NCBI GenBank assembly: GCA_030632625.1
Contig: DAOVUK010000284.1
Location: 1 to 5,061, forward strand
Direction: 5' to 3'
Length of the DNA stretch: 5,061 nt
Source: Gammaproteobacteria bacterium
GTDB lineage: Bacteria; Pseudomonadota; Gammaproteobacteria; GRL18
The position numbers and the translations under genes were made by a program. The notes beneath the pieces are model-generated. The model ran no database searches and was not told where the DNA came from. It saw nothing but the letters and a program-made list of their open reading frames with translations. Below are positions 1 through 5,061 of this stretch, in pieces; position 1 is the stretch's first letter, and the number at the start of each line of letters is the position of its first letter.

Positions 1-933
1 CTGCCATTGATCCTGGCTCAATGACACATAGAGTTGTTTGGTTTTTTCTAATTGCCAGCGGTCCCATTTAACCGACTGATCAACATTGCCCTGGATCAGA
101 GCAACAGACAATGGCTCACCCTGAGGTTCACTCCATTGAATCTGCCCCAGAAGCACACCACCGGCAATAAGCAAAATCATAGCCATAAGACTGAAAAGCG
201 GTTTTATGCGAATAATAAGCAGTGCCGATAACATAGCAACCAGAAGCGATAGCCCGTAAATCCCAATAACAGGTGCATAAGCGGCAAGGCTGGTTTCAAT
301 AAGAGGATAGCCTGACAACAGCCATGGAAAACCCGTTAACACCCAGCTGCGCAGCCACTCAAAAAAAACCCAGAGCAGCGGCAGATAAAACAGCAGCACT
401 GTTTTTTGCGGGAAGAGTTTTTGAGGGAAGAGTTTTTGAGGGAAGAGTTTTTCAGAAACTCTCTGTTTAGCAGCAGGCTGCCCACTACTGAGTCGGTCTT
501 TTATTATAAACAGGCTCCAGGCAAATACGGCATAGAAAACTGCTAAGAGTAAAATAAACAGGCCGGTAAAAAGACCTGCCAGCGACCAGTGAGCCGCACC
601 AAAATCATGAATGGCAACATACAGCCAGGAAACACCCACACTGAACAGTCCAATGCCGTATAACCAGCCTTTATAAAAAGCTTCTCTGGCCGTGTGAGTC
701 TGCAGCAGCTGATATAAAAAAAGGCTGAGCGGGAAAAAAATCAGATAGGAAAACAGGCTTGACCAGGTATTAAACGGCGCAAAGGACAGGGGCATTAATG
801 CGCCGAACAAAAAGGCAAAGAACCATGAGGATGGCCCTGCTATTATCCATTGAAGCAATTGCCCGGGCAGGAACTCAAGCAGGCTGGCCCGGCGGCAATA
901 GCCATGTTCATAATTTCTGGTTAACAGGGGCAT
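1..933 (-). CDS. lnt: Apolipoprotein N-acyltransferase Lnt, N-terminal 311 codons (cut by window edge)
   Basis: Lnt is an inner-membrane enzyme that transfers an acyl chain from a phospholipid to the N-terminal cysteine of apolipoproteins, the last step of lipoprotein maturation. An open frame runs from the ATG at 933 to base 1 without a stop. The translation has about seven hydrophobic segments (roughly residues 35-53, 57-77, 88-108, 116-144, 178-197, 217-242 and 247-264). It carries the Lnt-like stretches FEWLRSWVLTGFPW (191-204) and ALIQGNVDQSVKWD (278-291), the latter opening the periplasmic nitrilase-like domain. The family's catalytic Glu, Lys and Cys lie beyond the edge, so activity cannot be judged here. 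A TAA lies directly before the ATG and no other Met occurs until residue 47, so this start is well fixed; GAGAAGAAG just upstream is a plausible weak ribosome site. The N terminus is about 20 residues longer than in E. coli Lnt. A KLFPQ x3 insertion occupies residues 162-176. The gene starts 34 bp after corC and is probably co-transcribed with it. Confidence 0.95.
   Translation of the reverse strand, partial: MPLLTRNYEHGYCRRASLLEFLPGQLLQWIIAGPSSWFFAFLFGALMPLSFAPFNTWSSLFSYLIFFPLSLFLYQLLQTHTAREAFYKGWLYGIGLFSVGVSWLYVAIHDFGAAHWSLAGLFTGLFILLLAVFYAVFAWSLFIIKDRLSSGQPAAKQRVSEKLFPQKLFPQKLFPQKTVLLFYLPLLWVFFEWLRSWVLTGFPWLLSGYPLIETSLAAYAPVIGIYGLSLLVAMLSALLIIRIKPLFSLMAMILLIAGGVLLGQIQWSEPQGEPLSVALIQGNVDQSVKWDRWQLEKTKQLYVSLSQDQWQ
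411..455 (-). repeat. Three tandem 15-bp repeats inside lnt (KLFPQ x3)
   Basis: On the plus strand the unit GGAAGAGTTTTTGAG occurs at 411-425 and 426-440, and with one change (TTCAG at the end) at 441-455. The unit is a multiple of three, so the lnt frame stays open and reads KLFPQ three times (residues 162-176). It lies in the loop between the fourth and fifth predicted membrane segments. By the usual Lnt topology this loop is cytoplasmic, and it is already rich in Lys and Arg. The near identity of the copies suggests recent slippage or an unstable copy number. Confidence 0.9.
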
Positions 934-953
934 TTACTTCTTCTCGTGAAGGT

Positions 954-980
954 CTTAGTGGATGAACTTAGTGGGATGAA
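954..980. repeat. Tandem 13/14-bp duplication across the corC stop codon
   Basis: On the plus strand CTTAGTGGATGAA (954-966) is followed directly by CTTAGTGGGATGAA (967-980); the copies differ by one G in a run. On the gene strand the first-read copy encodes the last CorC residues and holds the TAA stop (970-968). The second copy makes up much of the 34-bp gap before lnt. It looks like a local duplication of the gene end that lengthened the spacer. Confidence 0.85.
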
Positions 981-1840
981 CCTGTGACAGCAACCCGGAT
1001 CACTCTGAGGCTGTGAATACGTCGATGATCAGCACGACTCACCTTAAAACGGAAATTACCCCGTTCGATTTCTTCACCTCGCTGCGGCATGTGACCAAAG
1101 GCATTCATAATAATGCCCCCGATAGTGTCAAACTTATCATTTCTAAAATCAGCTTTAAAAAAGTCATTAAATTCATCAATTTCGGTCAGTGCCTGAACAG
1201 TATAAACAGCTTCACCATGGGCAGTAATATTGCTGTCTTCTTCCAGATCATGTTCATCTTCAATTTCACCAACAATTTCTTCCAGAACATCCTCAATAGT
1301 GACTAACCCGGCAACACCGCCGTATTCATCAACCACCACAGCCATGTGATTACGATTGGTACGAAAATCTCTGAGTAAGACATTCAGACGTTTACTTTCT
1401 GGAATAAAGACCGCCGGACGCATATATTGTTTTAAGTCCAGAGTATGGTGAGCTTCTTTAGCAAAAAAATTAAGCATATCCTTAGCGAGAATAATGCCTT
1501 CCACATCATCACGATTATCACCAATAACAGGAAAACGGGAATGGGCGGATTTAATAATGCAGGCCAGAATATCATCGGCACTTGCGTCTTTATCAATGAC
1601 CTTCATCTGCGAGCGCGGTACCATCACTTCTCGAACCTGCATATCGGTCACTTCCATAACCCCTTCGATCATAGACAGGGTTTCACGGCTGATCACATTA
1701 CGCAATTGAACATCACGCAAAATTTCCATCAGGCGGGATTTATCGCTGATTTCACCAATTAAAACATGACCTATTCGCTTTAATAGTTCTCGACTTCTAC
1801 TTTTTAAAGTAGAAGTCCTGCTCGGTCGCTCTTTTTTCAT
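968..1840 (-). CDS. corC: CorC/YbeX family CBS-domain protein
   Basis: This 290-residue protein is close to the 292 residues of E. coli CorC (YbeX). The family has been linked to Mg2+/Co2+ export together with CorA, and more recently to ribosome metabolism; the biochemical role is unsettled. Visible features are IEGVMEVTDMQVREVMVPRSQM (split here as residues 58-67 and 68-79) leading into the first CBS domain with SAHSRFPVI (98-106), a second CBS domain with the signature VVVDEYGGVAGLVTIEDVLE (168-187), then an acidic stretch (192-202) and a C-terminal CorC/HlyC domain (about 210-285) containing DTIGGIIMNAFGHMPQRGE (238-256). No membrane segment is seen, so it should be cytosolic or peripheral. 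TAA directly precedes the ATG at 1840, which fixes the upstream limit. No Shine-Dalgarno sequence is visible before it, and a strong inverted repeat lies over codons 8-17. It follows ybeY after 179 bp, long enough for its own promoter. Confidence 0.96.
   Translation of the reverse strand: MKKERPSRTSTLKSRSRELLKRIGHVLIGEISDKSRLMEILRDVQLRNVISRETLSMIEGVMEVTDMQVREVMVPRSQMKVIDKDASADDILACIIKSAHSRFPVIGDNRDDVEGIILAKDMLNFFAKEAHHTLDLKQYMRPAVFIPESKRLNVLLRDFRTNRNHMAVVVDEYGGVAGLVTIEDVLEEIVGEIEDEHDLEEDSNITAHGEAVYTVQALTEIDEFNDFFKADFRNDKFDTIGGIIMNAFGHMPQRGEEIERGNFRFKVSRADHRRIHSLRVIRVAVTGSSH
1792..1817 (-). repeat. Perfect 12-bp inverted repeat in the first codons of corC
   Basis: On the plus strand GACTTCTACTTT (1792-1803) and AAAGTAGAAGTC (1806-1817) are exact reverse complements separated by TT. 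In the corC mRNA this lies 24 to 49 nt from the A of the start codon, over codons 8-17 (residues RTSTLKSRSR and flanks). A two-base loop cannot close, so the innermost A-U pairs would open and leave a stem of about ten pairs. It is not followed by a T-run on the gene strand, so it is not an intrinsic terminator. It could be an RNA hairpin affecting translation or a DNA palindrome bound by a protein; neither can be decided from sequence. Confidence 0.85.
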
Positions 1841-2019
1841 TTATGTTATAAACCAAATCTGTATACTGAAGTTATCAGCTGTTCTTGTTAACTTTCTCTG
1901 TCATCGATAATTCACAGGATTGTTAATTTTACAATAGCCCATAAAAACATGCAAAATCCCGATATTAACCTAAAGCTCTTATGGAACGTTAAATTACTCC
2001 ACTTTATTCTGTATTAGGT
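1841..2019 (-). other. 179-bp gap between ybeY and corC, possible corC promoter region
   Basis: No open frame, RNA gene or hairpin followed by a T-run is evident here. The stretch is AT-rich and contains small palindromes (CAGCTG, GTTAAC, ATCGAT) of uncertain meaning. The best -10-like hexamer on the gene strand is TATAAC (1850-1845), five of six matches to TATAAT. It lacks a good -35 element at 16-18 bp, and transcription from it would begin almost at the corC ATG. An internal promoter for corC-lnt is plausible from the gap length but not demonstrated. Confidence 0.35.
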
Positions 2020-2571
2020 TTAATGATAAGGATCTGAAAAATTGAGCTGATTGAGAATTTTGACTTCCAGAGCTTCCATAATCCGGGCATCTGAATCCTC
2101 AATGTGATCATAGCCTTTAAGATGCAAAACGCCATGAACGACCATATGCGCCCAATGGGCTTCAATGGTTTTTTGCTGCTGCTCAGCTTCTGCAAGCACA
2201 ACCTCATGGCAAATAATCAAATCCCCCAATAAGGGCAGCTGCATTTCTGCAGGGAGTGTTAAAGAGCCAGCAAAAGAAAAATCTTCATAGGGGAAAGAAA
2301 GGACATTAGTGGGTTTATCCTGGTGACGATAAGTCTGGTTTAAAGATTGAATTTCATCTTTATCGACAATACGAATGGTCAATTCATATTCTTCATCATT
2401 CTTTTCTGCCTGAGAATGCAGTGCAGAATTTAGTTGAGAGTCAGCCTGTTCTGCTTGTTTTTCCAGCACCAGAGTCTGCCGAACCCAGGACTCAATTTTT
2501 TTCTTGTCTGGAATGCTGTCTGAGGAAACAACCTGCTGCAAATCCAAATAGAGGCTGAAGTCATCATTCAT
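2020..2571 (-). CDS. ybeY: Endoribonuclease YbeY, rRNA maturation and ribosome quality control
   Basis: YbeY is a metal-dependent single-strand endoribonuclease involved in 16S rRNA 3' end maturation and, with RNase R, in decay of defective 70S ribosomes. The zinc motif [11 protein letters not shown] is complete, with His146, His150 and His156. The other family signatures are TIRIVD (65-70), [17 protein letters not shown] (80-96, with Arg82 matching the conserved Arg of the E. coli enzyme), LLGDLIIC (114-121) and [11 protein letters not shown] (137-147). At 183 residues it is longer than the 155 of E. coli YbeY. About 20 extra polar, Gln/Glu-rich residues lie at roughly 37-61, and about 8 more between FPYE and LLGD. 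The ATG overlaps the ybeZ stop as ATGA, and no Shine-Dalgarno sequence is close, so translation is probably coupled to ybeZ. Family assignment is secure; the effect of the insertions is unknown. Confidence 0.97.
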   Translation of the reverse strand: MNDDFSLYLDLQQVVSSDSIPDKKKIESWVRQTLVLEKQAEQADSQLNSALHSQAEKNDEEYELTIRIVDKDEIQSLNQTYRHQDKPTNVLSFPYEDFSFAGSLTLPAEMQLPLLGDLIICHEVVLAEAEQQQKTIEAHWAHMVVHGVLHLKGYDHIEDSDARIMEALEVKILNQLNFSDPYH

Positions 2572-3617
2572 TTTGATGCTTGTTTACCTTTAAAATGCAG
2601 CCCCTTTTTTGCCTGTTTTTGTTCTGATGATGTTGCATGAGCAGCCTGCAAAAGATCATTTTTTTCATAAGCATCAACAATACGCTGAACCAGTGCATGG
2701 CGCACCACATCTTTAGAATTAAAATGAGTAAAACTGATGCCTTTTACCTTTGATAAAACTTCTATCGCATGTTTTAAACCCGATGGCCTGCCGCCGGGGA
2801 GATCAATCTGGGTAATATCACCGGTCACAATCGCGGTTGAACCAAAACCAATACGAGTCAAAAACATTTTCATCTGTTCCCGCGTGGTATTTTGCGCCTC
2901 ATCTAAAATAATAAAGGATTCATTAAGGCTGCGGCCACGCATAAAAGCCAGTGGTGCCACTTCAATCACATTACGTTCAATTAATTTACTCACCTTCTCA
3001 AAGCCCAGCATTTCATAGAGGGCATCATAAAGTGGTCTGAGATAAGGATCGATTTTCTGCGACAGATCGCCCGGTAAAAAGCCCAGGTTCTCACCCGCTT
3101 CAACTGCAGGACGAGTCAGTATGATACGCCTGACATCATCGCGTTCCAGAGCTTGAACAGCACAGGCGACAGCTAGAAATGTCTTCCCTGTTCCTGCCGG
3201 GCCGATACCAAAACTGATATCATGCTGTATGACACCAGTTAAATAATTTTGCTGATTTTGACCACGAGGTTTAATTAAACTACGTCCCGCCAAAATTGAA
3301 ATATCATCACTTTTCTCGCCCTTCGGCTTGCCGGTATCCTCTTTTAATTGTGCTTCAATACCTGATTCCTGTAAGAACAAATGTACTCGCTGCGGATCCA
3401 GTATGCTGTCAGCACTTTCTTCGTACAAAGCTTCTAAAACTGCTACGGCAGCATCTCTGTCTTTTGGTTTTCCAGTTATTTTAAACTGGTTGCCGCGACT
3501 GGCGATTTGTACTGCAAGACGCCGTTCAATCAAACGCAGATGTTCATCCAGTTGTCCGCAAAGATTTACCAGGCGGTTATTATCGACCGGTTCAAGGATC
3601 AGTTGTGCTGCTGTCAT
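2568..3617 (-). CDS. ybeZ: PhoH-family ATPase YbeZ
   Basis: YbeZ is a cytosolic P-loop NTPase of the PhoH family that interacts with YbeY and is thought to act in RNA and ribosome processing; PhoH-family members have been reported to have RNA helicase or nucleoside triphosphatase activity. The 349 residues match the usual length. The N-terminal part (about 10-70) looks like the small RNA-binding-type domain of this subfamily. The ATPase core follows, with Walker A GPAGTGKT (139-146), [18 protein letters not shown] (167-184), Walker [10 protein letters not shown] (235-243) and [11 protein letters not shown] (264-274). The C-terminal tail (about 332-349) is Lys/Gln-rich and probably flexible. 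An in-frame TAA upstream with no intervening ATG supports the start at 3617, although no clear Shine-Dalgarno sequence precedes it. The stop overlaps the ybeY start by 4 bp. The gene begins 110 bp after miaB. Confidence 0.97.
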   Translation of the reverse strand: MTAAQLILEPVDNNRLVNLCGQLDEHLRLIERRLAVQIASRGNQFKITGKPKDRDAAVAVLEALYEESADSILDPQRVHLFLQESGIEAQLKEDTGKPKGEKSDDISILAGRSLIKPRGQNQQNYLTGVIQHDISFGIGPAGTGKTFLAVACAVQALERDDVRRIILTRPAVEAGENLGFLPGDLSQKIDPYLRPLYDALYEMLGFEKVSKLIERNVIEVAPLAFMRGRSLNESFIILDEAQNTTREQMKMFLTRIGFGSTAIVTGDITQIDLPGGRPSGLKHAIEVLSKVKGISFTHFNSKDVVRHALVQRIVDAYEKNDLLQAAHATSSEQKQAKKGLHFKGKQASK

Positions 3618-3631
3618 ATTTTGGGAGCCAT
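3614..3631 (-). other. Five-codon upstream ORF overlapping the ybeZ start
   Basis: On the gene strand ATG GCT CCC AAA ATA TGA reads from 3631 to 3614. Its TGA shares bases with the ybeZ start codon in an ATGA arrangement. No ribosome site is visible before it. It might act as a short leader that delivers ribosomes to ybeZ by reinitiation, but so short an ORF arises easily by chance in AT-rich DNA. Confidence 0.25.
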
Positions 3632-3727
3632 TTATATTAATGTGGGAAAATAGTGTTAAGTGTTAAGAAAAAGCAAAAGATAAGATTGAGTCCACGTGTT
3701 GTTTAGTCTCTTTCTCAACGCTGAGCG
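3618..3727 (-). other. 110-bp gap between miaB and ybeZ, possible ybeZ promoter region
   Basis: This AT-rich spacer has no hairpin with a T-run after miaB, so read-through into ybeZ is likely. TAATAT (3639-3634) is a -10-like hexamer, but the nearby TTAACA boxes are at poor spacing (14 or 21 bp), so I do not call a promoter. In E. coli the ybeZ operon has a heat-shock (sigma-32) promoter; I see no good match to that consensus here. A 7-bp tandem repeat TGTTAAG lies at 3654-3667. Confidence 0.3.
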
Positions 3728-5056
3728 CTACCTCACTATCTCACCACGCAATGAATTACTATAAGCATCGGTTATTTTTACTGGAATAATTCTGCCGATT
3801 AAATCCTGTCCCTGCGGGTCAAAATTCACCACACGGTTATTTTCTGTTCGACCAGCTACTTCAGATGTATCCTTTTTTGAAACCCCGTGAACTAATACTT
3901 TTTGTATACTGCCCACCATCTGTTGTGAATATTCATGGGCGAATTCATTAATACGGGCCTGTAATTGACTCAGGCGCTGCTTTTTAACTGTCATGGGCAC
4001 ATCATCCGGCAATGACGAAGCCGGAGTACCCGGTCTGGGGCTGTAAATAAAACTAAAACTCTGATCAAAACGAATATCTTCAATCAATTGCATCGTCGCC
4101 TGAAAATCAGCCTCGGTCTCACCGGGAAAACCGACAATAAAATCAGAGGATAAATAAATATCAGGCCGGGCTTCACGAATACGTCGTATTTTACTCTTAT
4201 ATTCCAGAGCAGAATGACCACGCTTCATCATACTCAGAATTCGATCGGAACCGCTTTGTACCGGCAGATGCAGAAAACTCACCAATTCAGGTATTTCACG
4301 ATACACTTCCACCAGAGAGTCTGAAAATTCATTAGGATGAGAGGTCGTATAGCGAATACGCTGAATGCCTTCAATCTGAGCAATATAGTGGATCAGCAGT
4401 GCTAAATCAGCCGTATCACCTTCGTGGGTCTCACCACGATAGGCATTGACATTTTGCCCCAGCAAATTAACTTCAATGACGCCCTGCCCGGCCAGAGAGG
4501 CGACTTCAGCAATCACATCATCCAGCGGACGGGAAATTTCTTCACCACGGGTATATGGCACAACACAAAAAGTACAATATTTACTGCAGCCTTCCATAAC
4601 AGAAACAAATGCACTGGGACCTTCGGCACGAGGCTCGGGCAAATTATCAAATTTTTCAATTTCAGGAAAAGAGACATCAATCACCGGATGGTGTATTTTT
4701 GACACTTCATCCAGCATTTGCGGTAAACGATGCAGAGTCTGGGGACCAAAAACCAGATCCACATAAGGTGCTCTCTTACGAATAAGCTCACCTTCCTGAC
4801 TGGCCACACAGCCTCCCACGCCAATCACAATATTGGGGTTAAGCTCTTTAAGCTGGCGGAAACGTCCCAGCAGTGAGAAGACTTTTTCCTGTGCTTTTTC
4901 TCTGATAGAACAAGTATTGAGCAACAGAATATCGGCATCTTTTGGCTCCTGAACCTGAACCACACCATGTGATTCATGCAGGACATCCGCCATTTTTGCC
5001 GAGTCATATTCGTTCATCTGGCAACCAAAGGTTTGAATATACAACTTACCGGGCAT
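3728..5056 (-). CDS. miaB: tRNA-2-methylthio-N6-dimethylallyladenosine synthase MiaB
   Basis: MiaB is a radical-SAM methylthiotransferase that converts i6A37 to ms2i6A37 in tRNAs reading codons that start with U, aiding reading-frame maintenance. The domains are in the standard order. The N-terminal UPF0004 domain has the three auxiliary-cluster cysteines Cys12 ([11 protein letters not shown]), Cys49 ([11 protein letters not shown]) and Cys83 ([11 protein letters not shown]). The radical-SAM domain has the CxxxCxxC motif at Cys157, Cys161 and Cys164 ([20 protein letters not shown]), with [13 protein letters not shown] (262-274) and [10 protein letters not shown] (305-314). A TRAM RNA-binding domain (about 378-442) follows, with [11 protein letters not shown] (402-412). 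At 442 residues it ends right after the TRAM strand SLRGEIVR and lacks the roughly 30-residue tail of the 474-residue E. coli protein. The ATG at 5056 gives an N terminus aligned with E. coli MiaB; only five bases upstream are in the window, so its ribosome site cannot be judged. Confidence 0.98.
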   Translation of the reverse strand: MPGKLYIQTFGCQMNEYDSAKMADVLHESHGVVQVQEPKDADILLLNTCSIREKAQEKVFSLLGRFRQLKELNPNIVIGVGGCVASQEGELIRKRAPYVDLVFGPQTLHRLPQMLDEVSKIHHPVIDVSFPEIEKFDNLPEPRAEGPSAFVSVMEGCSKYCTFCVVPYTRGEEISRPLDDVIAEVASLAGQGVIEVNLLGQNVNAYRGETHEGDTADLALLIHYIAQIEGIQRIRYTTSHPNEFSDSLVEVYREIPELVSFLHLPVQSGSDRILSMMKRGHSALEYKSKIRRIREARPDIYLSSDFIVGFPGETEADFQATMQLIEDIRFDQSFSFIYSPRPGTPASSLPDDVPMTVKKQRLSQLQARINEFAHEYSQQMVGSIQKVLVHGVSKKDTSEVAGRTENNRVVNFDPQGQDLIGRIIPVKITDAYSNSLRGEIVR

Positions 5057-5061
5057 CAGGA

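Noticed and set aside
1013..1762. Plus-strand open frames of 71-105 codons opposite corC
   Set aside because: They lie wholly antisense to a clearly conserved CorC coding region, have low-complexity translations rich in Asn, Ile and Phe, and resemble no family I know.
2004..2207. Minus-strand open frame of 67 codons overlapping ybeY
   Set aside because: Out of frame inside the YbeY catalytic region, including the His motif; the ybeY frame is the conserved one.
2737..3666. Plus-strand open frames opposite ybeZ
   Set aside because: They mirror a strongly conserved ATPase gene and show no domain-like sequence or ribosome site of their own.
3693..3698. CACGTG palindrome between miaB and ybeZ
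   Set aside because: A six-base palindrome is expected by chance and no regulator site can be named from it.
3715..3727. Possible terminator after miaB (CTCA/TGAG inverted repeat with 4-nt loop)
   Set aside because: The stem is only four pairs and no T-run follows on the gene strand.
4424..4766. Overlapping plus-strand open frames opposite miaB
   Set aside because: Antisense shadows of the MiaB N-terminal and radical-SAM coding region; no independent support.
1..5061. Novel defence, mobile or biosynthetic system
   Set aside because: Every long coding region belongs to a well-known conserved gene in its usual order; no transposase, phage, toxin, CRISPR or unknown gene is present.

Overview
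This window holds five neighbouring housekeeping genes, all on the minus strand. In transcription order (high to low coordinate) they are miaB (tRNA methylthiotransferase), ybeZ (PhoH-family ATPase), ybeY (endoribonuclease / rRNA maturation factor), corC/ybeX (CBS-domain protein) and the first 311 codons of lnt (apolipoprotein N-acyltransferase). This is the classic gammaproteobacterial miaB-ybeZ-ybeY-corC-lnt order, and each protein resembles its Escherichia coli counterpart over most of its length. The DNA leans towards AT (by eye, GC in the low-to-mid 40s percent). I would place the source in the Gammaproteobacteria, outside the enterics, but cannot name a genus.

Layout: miaB 5056-3728; a 110-bp gap; ybeZ 3617-2568; a 4-bp ATGA overlap into ybeY 2571-2020; a 179-bp gap; corC 1840-968; a 34-bp gap; lnt from 933 to the window edge at base 1, cut off before its catalytic residues. 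There is no gene-free stretch over 300 bp. I see no RNA gene, insertion sequence, CRISPR array, attachment site or convincing rho-independent terminator.

Functionally the block joins RNA quality control with envelope maintenance. MiaB modifies A37 of tRNAs. YbeZ and YbeY work together in rRNA processing and ribosome quality control. CorC (YbeX) has been linked both to Mg2+/Co2+ export and to ribosome metabolism. Lnt adds the third acyl chain to lipoproteins. The tight ybeZ-ybeY overlap suggests translational coupling. The two longer gaps are where internal promoters would most likely sit, but neither holds a strong consensus promoter.

I found no undescribed system. The unusual points are small: a perfect 12-bp inverted repeat inside the first codons of corC, which also lacks a Shine-Dalgarno sequence; a threefold 15-bp in-frame repeat (KLFPQ x3) in a predicted cytoplasmic loop of Lnt; a 13/14-bp tandem duplication over the corC stop codon; a five-codon upstream ORF overlapping the ybeZ start; a longer than usual N-terminal part of YbeY; and a MiaB without the C-terminal tail of the E. 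coli protein.
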